From contig NZ_FUZA01000001.1 in the NCBI RefSeq assembly GCF_900167945.1, positions 1,612,001 to 1,676,000 on the forward strand: a stretch of 64,000 bases of DNA, given 5' to 3'. Shown here piece after piece: positions 33,121 to 41,600 of the stretch (within the stretch, counting starts at the first letter, position 1; every line of letters starts with the position of its first letter). The notes under the pieces were generated by a model, which was given only the letters and a program-made list of their open reading frames with translations, searched no databases and had not been told where the DNA came from. The stretch comes from Dyadobacter psychrophilus (lineage in GTDB: Bacteria > Bacteroidota > Bacteroidia > Cytophagales > Spirosomataceae). Both the position numbers and the translations under genes were made by a program.

Positions 33121-34590
33121 TTATTCTTTCAGGACTTTGCCTTCCACGTTATCAGCGAACGTGTTAGCAGTTTCGATATCGTCATTCACTTTTGCCTGAT
33201 AATTCACATAAACACCGTATCCGCCACTGCCTGAGATCTTGGAATTTTTGATCTGGAAACTTGCCTGACTTCCGTAAACGGCAATGTTCACTTTCTTACC
33301 CGAAACCAGCGCCGTACTTCCTCCGCCTGATATTTCCGCATATTCAAAAACATTCATCGCACTGGTTGAGAAGCAGATAATTCCTCTCCAATATGCCGGC
33401 TTGTTTTCCGCGCCCCGGATGATAATTTTAGACGCTTCGGTTCCTTTTGCATTCAGATAACCGCCGTCGATGGACATTCTCGCGCCTGAGGACATTTCTA
33501 TTATCACTCCGGGCATCAATTTCCAATCGGCATCCACTGTAAGGCTTTCCAGGATACGGTAGGGCGTTTTGTCTTTGAAACCTTGCCAAACAATTTCACC
33601 AGCAGAGCTTTTAGAAAGCTGCGAAGGTGATATTTCCACAACATTTCGCCCGTTGCCTCCCGTAAAAACGGAGTTAGGATCCAGTTTTGCAACGTTTCGG
33701 GCTGTCAGCAAAATGCCGGCTTCCGTGTTGTCCTTAAATACATTAAACGCAAATGCAGACAAAATAACAGCATCTTCAACCCATAAACCATATCCGTCAT
33801 TCTTTTCGAAAAGGCAGTCTTTGATCGACAATTCCGCCTTGGACACGCCCGTAATGGCCATTCCGGCCTTGATTCCACTATAAAGCACCTTACTTCCCGC
33901 ATGCAGCACATGCACATTTTCCAATGTATTGGCACTGCTCGCAGAACGGAAAATCACACCAGCCCAAAAACCTTTTTTCGCTTCCTGGCCTATCAGGCGG
34001 ATCGGTTTGTTAGGCTCACCGCTCGCAAGCAAGATTCCGCCTTTATCATTCACCTCGAAACGAGCGTCCCTTGCAAATGCAATGACCACGCCGGGTTTCA
34101 CTGTCAGTTCGGCATTCACTGCAACATTGCCATTAGCAATGTAGTCGGGAAGGTCAGGATTATCAATGCGGTCTTCCAGTGTGGTTTTTGCATTAATATT
34201 TGCATCCAGCACGATCGGCTGGATAGCAGCTGCTGTGATCAGGACTTTGTCCTTGCTTTCGCCATTCGCATTGCTGATGGTCAATTCCAGCTCGTATTCA
34301 CCTGAAACGTCGGTTTTGAATGTTGGCTTGTTAACGGTAGCCGAGCTGAGGGTTGTGGTGCTTCCGGTCGGTTTTTTCGTGAATGTCCACCGATAATCGA
34401 AGGGTTTGTTTTCGCTGTCGGTCGAGGCACTTCCGTCGAGGGTAACAATGGCGCCAGCATTCAGATTCTGGTCTGCGCCGGCTCGGGCGGTGAGCGTATT
34501 GCCTGGTTTTACGTCTTCATCTTCCTTACAGCTTGTTACAAAAAGGGCAAGCGAAAAGAGGGCAAGCAGAATTCTTTTACTTTTTAACAT
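33121..34590 (-). CDS. PKD-domain and right-handed beta-helix lipoprotein
   Basis: The protein has 489 residues from the ATG at 34590; an upstream in-frame start would place 19 extra residues before the signal. The lipobox is F-V-T-S-C21, followed by K-E-D-E-D, a likely surface-export signal. Residues 30-112 or so form a PKD domain (A-G-A-D-Q-N, V-T-L-D-G-S-A-S-T-D-S-E, F-D-Y-R-W-T-F). The rest is a right-handed parallel beta-helix (repeating short strands such as L-E-N-V-H-V-L-H-A-G-S and F-E-Y-A-E-I-S-G-G-G-S), a fold used for polysaccharide binding or lysis. No catalytic residues can be assigned. It heads an operon with two small genes. Confidence 0.78.
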   Translation of the reverse strand: MLKSKRILLALFSLALFVTSCKEDEDVKPGNTLTARAGADQNLNAGAIVTLDGSASTDSENKPFDYRWTFTKKPTGSTTTLSSATVNKPTFKTDVSGEYELELTISNANGESKDKVLITAAAIQPIVLDANINAKTTLEDRIDNPDLPDYIANGNVAVNAELTVKPGVVIAFARDARFEVNDKGGILLASGEPNKPIRLIGQEAKKGFWAGVIFRSASSANTLENVHVLHAGSKVLYSGIKAGMAITGVSKAELSIKDCLFEKNDGYGLWVEDAVILSAFAFNVFKDNTEAGILLTARNVAKLDPNSVFTGGNGRNVVEISPSQLSKSSAGEIVWQGFKDKTPYRILESLTVDADWKLMPGVIIEMSSGARMSIDGGYLNAKGTEASKIIIRGAENKPAYWRGIICFSTSAMNVFEYAEISGGGSTALVSGKKVNIAVYGSQASFQIKNSKISGSGGYGVYVNYQAKVNDDIETANTFADNVEGKVLKE

Positions 34591-34676
34591 GGCTATTTTT
34601 GATTTTACTGGACACTGATTTTCGCCATCGGCTAAATGGCGGTGCAATGGTAAGTCGAAATAGCGATGTGAGAAAG

Positions 34677-34725
34677 TGCTGTCGATTAACAGCAGGTTTT
34701 ATCGACAAAAGGCGTCAGTAGACGC
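34677..34725. repeat. Cluster of inverted repeats between the LytTR regulator gene and the PKD lipoprotein gene
   Basis: Three inverted repeats overlap or adjoin: TGCTGT-N6-ACAGCA (34677-34694), TGTCGAT-N14-ATCGACA (34680-34686 with 34701-34707) and GCGTC-AGTA-GACGC (34712-34725). On the minus strand the last is followed by CTTTTG and could be a weak terminator for the regulator gene. The first two lie upstream of the PKD gene and could be regulator-binding sites. Confidence 0.45.
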
Positions 34726-34741
34726 TAATTTTGACCGTTTG

Positions 34742-35464
34742 CTAAAAAGTCAGCTTGAAACGTCGCTGACAATCGTTCCGGAAGTTGCGGCCAATGGGCA
34801 GTTCTTTTCCGGCGATTTCAATTTTATGCGCATGGTAACTTTCCACTTTATCCACAGCCACAATAAATGAACGGTGCACACGGATAAAGCTGTCCTCAGG
34901 AAGCAACTCTTCCAAAAGGCTTATTTTTTGTTTCGTGATCAACACTTTATCTTTCAAAACAACCTTAATGTAATCCCGGAGGCTTTCTACCCAAAATATA
35001 TCATTCACATTGACCTTCACCATTTTCCTGTCCACTTTGAGATATAAAAACACATCCTGGTTACTGACAGCGGTTTTTTGCGCGATGGAAACGGATTGAT
35101 TGGTAACATTCAAACCCGTAAAAACCTTGTCCATAGCACGCAGAAAGCGCTCGAAAGGAATGGGTTTCAGCAAATAATCCACCGCATTCAGGTCAAAACC
35201 TTCAACGGCATAATCCTGGTAAGCAGTTGTAAAAACGACTTTGGGCGGTGTTTTGAGACTCCTTAATAGTTCGGTCCCTGTTAGTCCAGGCATTTTTACA
35301 TCCAGGAACATCAGATCAACTTTTTGCTGCTGCAAAACCTGAAAAGCCTGAATAGCATCCTGGCACCGGGCAACGATTTCGATCTCATTGAAATTCCGGA
35401 GATAATTGTCCAGCACTTCAATGGCATGCGGTTCGTCGTCCACCAAAATCGCTTTTATCTTCAT
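34742..35464 (-). CDS. LytTR-family response regulator
   Basis: The protein has 240 residues. The receiver domain (about 1-120) has D-D-E at 9-11, the phospho-acceptor Asp55 (M-F-L-D-V-K-M-P-G) and the conserved Lys in L-L-K-P-I-P-F. The LytTR DNA-binding domain (about 140-240) has W-V-E-S-L-R-D-Y-I-K-V and F-I-R-V-H-R-S-F-I-V. It is paired with the LytS-type kinase upstream: its ATG overlaps the kinase TAA by one base (TAATG). Confidence 0.95.
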   Translation of the reverse strand: MKIKAILVDDEPHAIEVLDNYLRNFNEIEIVARCQDAIQAFQVLQQQKVDLMFLDVKMPGLTGTELLRSLKTPPKVVFTTAYQDYAVEGFDLNAVDYLLKPIPFERFLRAMDKVFTGLNVTNQSVSIAQKTAVSNQDVFLYLKVDRKMVKVNVNDIFWVESLRDYIKVVLKDKVLITKQKISLLEELLPEDSFIRVHRSFIVAVDKVESYHAHKIEIAGKELPIGRNFRNDCQRRFKLTF

Positions 35465-36567
35465 TATGAGGCTATATCAATTTTTTTATCCAATTCCAAT
35501 TCGAGGATTACGGCAAAAACTTCTTCTTCTTCCAAAATTTTGAGCTGGTATGCCGAAGGATACAAAATTTCCATCCGCTTCCTGACATTAGCTAATCCAA
35601 TGCTGGTGTGATGGCTTCGGCCGTCTTTCGGATCGGGCCGATCAGGCTTGCTGTTGGATATTTTAAATTTAAGAAAATTGTTCTTAACCCGCAGATCCAT
35701 GTTGATCCAGGCCTGCCCTACCTGCTCGCTGGCGCCATGCTTGAATGCGTTTTCTACCAACGGAAGGATTAACAAGGGCGCAATCTTATATTCACTGGAA
35801 ACACCATTAATGCTGAAATTAATGTCCAGGCGCTCTTCATAACGAATCTTCTCAAGCTCGATGTAACTCTCGACAATTTTTATATCCCGCTCTAAATCAA
35901 CCACATCCGTATTAGCCTCATAAAGCATATAGCGTAATATTTCTGCCAGTCCCATCACCACAGAAGGCGATTGCGGCGATTGGTTTAATGTTAATGCGTA
36001 GAGATTATTGAGTGTATTAAAAAGAAAGTGCGGGTGTAACTGCCCCTTTAAAAAGTTAAGCTCGGCTTCCATCGCCGCCTGCCTTCTTTCAAACCACATT
36101 TTAAAAAATTTAACCGATAAAGCCACCCAGACAAAAATGTTAGTCTGCTCAAAAGCGCTGATCAGATAGACCGGTTTTGCAAGCTGCTGCCAGAATGTTC
36201 CTTCCAGTTTTTTCCAAACAAATGTTGGATCTGTTTTTTTTACCGCGCTGTAAATGATGGGATCGGCAACAAAAATTTCCATCAACCTGAAAGCCAGCGT
36301 CGACAAAACCACTGCTGCAATGAGCAGGACAAAAAATTCGATTCGCTTTTTTCTGTTGAAAAACTTCGGGATAATGACATACCCGATCGAATAGAAATAA
36401 GCAATGTGTATAGGCAAAAACAAGGCAACGACCCCAATTGCGATCCAGTAATCAGGCATTCCGGCACCATAAATCACCGTCAGGATAATCAGGACGACGA
36501 TCCAGAACGCGGCATGCTGCAAAATCCTTAACCGGGCCTGATTAGTAGGGTAAACGTTTGGGCGCAT
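35464..36567 (-). CDS. LytS-type sensor histidine kinase
   Basis: The protein has 367 residues from the ATG at 36567; the frame is open seven codons further to a GTG. Four likely membrane helices fill residues 15-155. The His_kinase domain then shows the motif H-P-H-F-L-F-N-T-L-N-N-L, with the phospho-acceptor His near residue 180, and a C-terminal ATPase domain (L-I-L-P-L-V-E-N-A-F-K-H-G and I-G-L-A-N-V-R-K-R). No extra sensor domain is visible, so the membrane part may be the sensor. It is coupled to the LytTR regulator downstream. Confidence 0.93.
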   Translation of the reverse strand: MRPNVYPTNQARLRILQHAAFWIVVLIILTVIYGAGMPDYWIAIGVVALFLPIHIAYFYSIGYVIIPKFFNRKKRIEFFVLLIAAVVLSTLAFRLMEIFVADPIIYSAVKKTDPTFVWKKLEGTFWQQLAKPVYLISAFEQTNIFVWVALSVKFFKMWFERRQAAMEAELNFLKGQLHPHFLFNTLNNLYALTLNQSPQSPSVVMGLAEILRYMLYEANTDVVDLERDIKIVESYIELEKIRYEERLDINFSINGVSSEYKIAPLLILPLVENAFKHGASEQVGQAWINMDLRVKNNFLKFKISNSKPDRPDPKDGRSHHTSIGLANVRKRMEILYPSAYQLKILEEEEVFAVILELELDKKIDIAS

Positions 36568-36823
36568 AGGCAAATATAACCAATTCACCGCCTATTTTTT
36601 GACGCCGAAAATATTGTCGACAAAGACCACAGTAACGTCGACGAACGGCATGGCACGCGGATTTTTAGATCTGTCAAGACAAAATATCTGCCAGGACTGC
36701 CCACAAACCTTATCCTCACTTACAAAGCACTCCATATGCAGCTCACAGAAGATAAAACATCCAAATTGAAGAGCAAAATCACAATTTGTATCTATTTTTC
36801 TTCCCGTCCGTGGTTTTTCTACT

Positions 36824-36831
36824 TAGTTTTG
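36824..36831 (+). promoter_or_regulatory. Candidate ahcY -7 element (TAGTTTTG)
   Basis: TAGTTTTG matches the Bacteroidota -7 consensus and equals the octamers of ahpC and murF. It lies 35 bases before the ATG. The -33 region is only T-rich, without a clean TTG. I looked for a SAH riboswitch in the 278-bp upstream region and saw no convincing fold. Confidence 0.45.
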
Positions 36832-36866
36832 TATTAAAATAAAGATATAAACTAAACTGTCAAATA

Positions 36867-38183
36867 ATGGCAACGTCAACAGAAACGTACATTCCTTACA
36901 AGGTAAAAGACATCAGTTTGGCCGAGTGGGGCCGGAAAGAAATTACGCTTGCAGAAGCTGAAATGCCGGGTTTAATGTCAATCCGCGCAGAATACGGTCC
37001 GTCACAGCCCCTTGCAGGTGCGCGTGTTGCCGGTTGCTTGCACATGACAATCCAAACAGCAGTTTTGATCGAAACGCTTACTGCACTGGGTGCGGAAGTG
37101 ACCTGGTCATCCTGCAACATTTTCTCAACGCAAGATCACGCAGCAGCGGCGATCGCAGCAGCGGGAATCCCTGTTTACGCCTGGAAAGGCATGAATGAAG
37201 AAGAATTCAACTGGTGTATCGAACAAACATTGTTCTTCGGTGAGGACCGCAAGCCATTGAATATGATCCTGGATGACGGCGGCGACCTTACCAACATGGT
37301 TTTCGACGAATATCCTGAGCTGATCGAAGGCATTAAAGGACTTTCAGAAGAAACTACAACAGGTGTGCTTCGCCTTTATGACCGTTTGAAAAACGGAACG
37401 CTTCATTTGCCTGCAATCAATGTAAATGACTCCGTTACAAAATCGAAATTTGATAACAAATACGGCTGCCGCGAATCACTTGTGGATTCAATCCGCCGCG
37501 CAACGGACTTAATGCTTGCCGGCAAAGTGGCTGTTGTCGCTGGTTACGGTGACGTTGGTAAAGGCTCAGCAGAATCGCTTCGTGGCGCAGGATGCCGAGT
37601 ATTGGTTACGGAAATCGACCCAATTTGCGCACTTCAAGCTGCTATGGACGGTTTTGAAGTTGTTACAATGGACGAAGCTGCAACACGCGCTAACATTTTC
37701 GTGACAGCAACTGGAAACTACAAGATCATTACAGATCGTCATTTCTTGAAAATGCGCGACAAAGCGGTTGTTTGTAACATCGGCCACTTCGATAACGAAA
37801 TCGACATGGCTTGGCTGAACTCAACTTACGGTGCCTCAAAAGTGCAGATCAAACCACAGGTTGACATTTATTCGGTTGAAGGCAAAGACATTATCATTCT
37901 TGCAGAAGGCCGTTTGGTAAACTTAGGCTGCGCAATGGGCCATCCATCATTCGTAATGTCATGCTCGTTCTCTAACCAGACGCTTGCGCAGATCGAACTT
38001 TGGACGAACACTGCCGCTTACGAGAAAAAAGTTTACGTACTTCCAAAAGCATTGGACGAAAAAGTAGCAGCATTCCACCTTGCCCACGTAGGCGCAAAAT
38101 TGGAAACGCTGTCGGACGAGCAAGCAGCTTACATCGGTGTCAGCACTGAGGGGCCGTTCAAATCGGAGACTTATCGTTATTGA
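36867..38183 (+). CDS. ahcY: Adenosylhomocysteinase
   Basis: The enzyme splits S-adenosyl-L-homocysteine into adenosine and homocysteine in the cytoplasm, keeping methylation going and feeding methionine synthesis. At 438 residues the protein has the usual length. Visible signatures are the N-terminal [15 protein letters not shown], the NAD-binding loop [10 protein letters not shown] and the catalytic-region K-F-D-N-x-Y-G-C-R-E-S. The C-terminus ends in Y-R-Y, as in the family. It is monocistronic with its own promoter-like octamer and a strong terminator. Confidence 0.97.
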   Translation: MATSTETYIPYKVKDISLAEWGRKEITLAEAEMPGLMSIRAEYGPSQPLAGARVAGCLHMTIQTAVLIETLTALGAEVTWSSCNIFSTQDHAAAAIAAAGIPVYAWKGMNEEEFNWCIEQTLFFGEDRKPLNMILDDGGDLTNMVFDEYPELIEGIKGLSEETTTGVLRLYDRLKNGTLHLPAINVNDSVTKSKFDNKYGCRESLVDSIRRATDLMLAGKVAVVAGYGDVGKGSAESLRGAGCRVLVTEIDPICALQAAMDGFEVVTMDEAATRANIFVTATGNYKIITDRHFLKMRDKAVVCNIGHFDNEIDMAWLNSTYGASKVQIKPQVDIYSVEGKDIIILAEGRLVNLGCAMGHPSFVMSCSFSNQTLAQIELWTNTAAYEKKVYVLPKALDEKVAAFHLAHVGAKLETLSDEQAAYIGVSTEGPFKSETYRY

Positions 38184-38218
38184 TGTTTGGGGTTGGCCTT
38201 TTTGGGGTCAACATTTGT

Positions 38219-38257
38219 AAAAGCATCCCGGGCCGAAAACCTGGGATGCTTTTTTTA
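38219..38257 (+). terminator. Rho-independent terminator after ahcY
   Basis: AAAAGCATCCC (38219-38229) pairs with GGGATGCTTTT (38243-38253), extended inward by a wobble and two G-C pairs. Seven T follow (38251-38257). It can also act on the convergent minus-strand gene. Confidence 0.85.
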
Positions 38258-38266
38258 CTGCCAATT

Positions 38267-38623
38267 CTAAAGTTGTACAACCAGTTCTCGCGAATATTCT
38301 TCTCTCCCTCTTGTAAATCTCACAATGTAAGTGCCGGTTTGCAATTTAGAAATGTCGAGCTCCTCCCCATCCCAATGCTCACGTTTCATACAACTGCGCC
38401 CTTTCTTATCAAATATTTCCACATTGTAGCCGACAGCTGGATGTGTTGATTTAAAGCTGATATTTGCAGCTGCTGGATTTGGAAAAACGGCTATGTTGTT
38501 GACTATCTTTTTTACCGGATAAATCGTTAATCCATATTCGCTTCTAATGACTTTCTCCTGAGCTTGAACTTGAAGCGCGCAAATTGCATACAACGTCAAT
38601 ACAACTAAACTGATCTTTTTCAT
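38267..38623 (-). CDS. Mini-protein consisting of a signal peptide and a T9SS sorting domain
   Basis: The protein has 118 residues. A signal peptide (cleavage near V-Q-A-Q) is followed by about 22 residues of linker. The remaining 75 or so residues form a complete T9SS type A sorting domain (V-F-P-N-P-A-A-A-N-I-S-F, V-E-I-F-D-K-K-G-R, L-Q-T-G-T-Y-I-V-R-F). There is no cargo domain. Its ATG is 3 bases after the TGA of the M4 metallopeptidase gene, and the overlap region TGA-AGG-ATG includes an AAGG that may serve as a ribosome-binding site, so it is translationally coupled to that gene. The peptidase itself has no sorting domain. It may be a split-off tail, a helper that pairs with the peptidase, or a separate small surface protein. 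Confidence 0.75.
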   Translation of the reverse strand: MKKISLVVLTLYAICALQVQAQEKVIRSEYGLTIYPVKKIVNNIAVFPNPAAANISFKSTHPAVGYNVEIFDKKGRSCMKREHWDGEELDISKLQTGTYIVRFTRGREEYSRELVVQL

Positions 38624-38626
38624 CCT

Positions 38627-41600
38627 TCAAGGCTTTTTAGTAGAGAATATATAATCAAAATCAAAGTCAACGCTGGCACCGACCCATCTTCCACCGAACA
38701 CACCTGATTTGGGGAGCATGTCTATAAAAGGCATTTTGCCATTTTGTAAGTGCGCGGGAAGACCATCATATAGATAGAGTCGAAAATCAAAACCAGGACC
38801 TGTCGCGTAACTGTCGTCCTTCCCATTAAGATTGGTAATTTCAATGTGGAAATGATATAGCGCTGTATCCTCGGGCAAATCACCATTAATTTTTGTTTGA
38901 AAGAGATCTTCTGGGATAAATACAACTCCAAATCCATTTACCGCACAGTCCCACTCTCGGAAATAACCCTTATCACTTGTCACTGTGACGCGATAGCTGT
39001 AAGAATGTATATCAGAAAAATCATTATCTGTGAGATCAACTGTAAAACCTAACTGTGGATAAAACACTTTACTTGGATCATCGTCGGAATCATTGGTGTT
39101 ACCAGGATTATTTGGGTCGTTAGAGGTTGTTTGCTCTTCATCAGGATCATATTCTTTCACCTTCTTTTCTCCATTATTAGCCCCATGCATTGTCGAAAAA
39201 TGATGAAACGTGTACGGATCAGGGTAATGTGTCCCGGTTGGTGTAACGTTCATTGCCAATGCGTCCCAGGCATAATCCACACCATATTCGAGATTGGTAA
39301 GCATTATTGAAGTTCCCGCTGTTGCTTTTTCGAATACGACCTGGTTGTTTTTATGCAGCCTGAAAAGATAGCCATCTGGTGCCCATTGATTTGCCCATGA
39401 GAATTCCAGTTTCGAAATGTCCACATCCTGTTGATTTTCGCTGGGATGGAACAAGTTTGACTTCTCCGGACGCAACCAATAGAAAAACGGTTTTGAATAC
39501 GGGCCATAAATCCAGTCCCCTTTGTCATCCTTTGCCTTCGCCCGGACGCGCCATTTGAAACCACCATTTTTGTCCAACGGCAGCATTAAAGCATCAGGTA
39601 TTGTAGCTGCGGTTTGAATTGTTGAGCCGAGCCCATTAGGAATGATGGCATCATCACTAGTTCTATAAATGGTATATTCATATTCATGTGCACCAGTCAC
39701 CTCCGACCAAGCCAACCCTTGTGCGCCGCCATACTGAAACGTAACAACCTGATCATTTTTGGGGCTTACCAGCACCGGGGCAGGCACCAGCGAATAATCC
39801 AGCACGAATGTTGAAAAGTACTTCTTTCCAAACTCTTTCTCAGTGATAAATGGAGGCGTTGCCTCCTTATAAGGTTCGAACGCCCATGTATATACTTTTC
39901 CGTCAGATTGGTCAGGCAGTTTTAAGTTTTCATGGTCATAAAGCACCTGTGGAGATTCCATATCATCTTTTTTGTCCTGGATGTGAAAGCGGTAACCGCT
40001 GACGCCGGGCGTTTCTTCGGCTGATAGCACTAAATCTTTTCCGAAAGGAGGGACGTGTTCGCCGTCAGCCGGACTAGGCGGAACCAGCAGCGGCGTCTCA
40101 GGCAGATCGGTCTGGAAAGAAATGGGGTCAAGCCAGTCGCCAAAGATATCAGTATCAGTGAGCCCCGTCTTCATAAAGCTCTTCGAGCCTTTATCCCAAG
40201 TCACCCCTTCTTCTGAACCCAGTTTATGGGTTGCGATCACTTGCCAGCTATAATCCCGCTCCTTAGCCAAAGCCAATTCCTTCGCCTCCTTCTCGTCATC
40301 GACTGCTTCCACAGGAAAATCCTGCGCAGGCACTTCGCCTGTCAAATCGGTTACTCTTAATATGTAACCTGCCGCGCCGGGTGTTGCCTGCCATTCAATG
40401 ACACTATTCCATGCAGGTATCTTGTCATGCTCTAAAGGACTGATTGGTAAGGTAGTTATGGATGCAGTTGTTACTTCTAGGATAGGACTCCAGTTGTTTG
40501 CCATTTTTTCCAAATTACGGCACTCTAAATATCCGCCTAACAAACTGGCGCATCCCTGTCCACCTGCAGCATAAAGCCTGCGACGGACAAAATATTTTTT
40601 ACCTCCCTCTAAATAAAACTTGGCCGTTGTTGTCTGTTTGCCTGGGTCTTTTTCGTCAATGTAAGGTAAAAGCACCTCTGTCGTATGCTGAAAAGCTCTG
40701 TAAACCGGTGATATAAGGTCGTCAAAAGCAACATCTTCGGAAACCTCTGTTAAACTAATCTCTTCTTTGCCAGGATAGAACACGTCCGAACGAAATCTGG
40801 CATCAAAACCCTGCACTTCTTTAATTTCAATGTCATCAGCATTGACTGCCCATATTTTGGGCTGATCAACAAACTCTTTGCCAAGCACACAGGTCAAGGC
40901 ATCCATGCATTTTTTCCAGGTCGCAGAAGTTTCTTTGTAACTGTTGGCGAGCAGGGAAGACTGGATCGCCACGGCCATATCATCGAAGGTCGGATTTGCC
41001 GGCAGGAATTTCGAAAAAGCTTCAAAGATAATTTTTCCCGGAACGTCATCTTCAAGTTTCGTAAAAAAGCGTGTCTGTCCATTTTCGTTTGTAAAACCGT
41101 TTGGCCCGGTCCCGTTCGAAATTAGGTAATAAAATTGCGTCCATACACCCGCCCTCTGCTCCGGGGTTGCACCGGCCCAGCCTAGCCCGTTGTAAAAGTT
41201 TAACTGTCCTTTTTGGGTTGGATCTGAAAGGCTGCGTAAATAATTTGCACCTCCAAAAGCATCCGCACCGATAGTCCATACAGGTTGCTGATTTTTGGAA
41301 ATCCTATATTGATTATTTACTTCTGATCCGAAAATATCCTGTAATGCAAAACGGATTGCAATGGATTCAGCCGATTCGGGCAACTTTACGTTTTTAACGT
41401 TGCCGTAGATTCCCGAAAAATACGTCCCGGCAATTTGATCAATTGTGAATACATTATCGTCGTCCAGGTAGTTAAAATAGTTAGTTTCCTTATTATATCC
41501 AGATGAGATTGAAGGAGCTTTTGGACCCACACTATTATTTATCTCGATACCGCCCTGCCCGTCAAGCCCAACAAATTGATACTTGTCTTTAAAATGCTCT

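Noticed and set aside
36589..36866. Possible S-adenosylhomocysteine riboswitch upstream of ahcY
   Set aside because: I found no conserved-looking pseudoknot or stem pattern in the 278 bp; only a promoter-like octamer and two GTCGAC sites.
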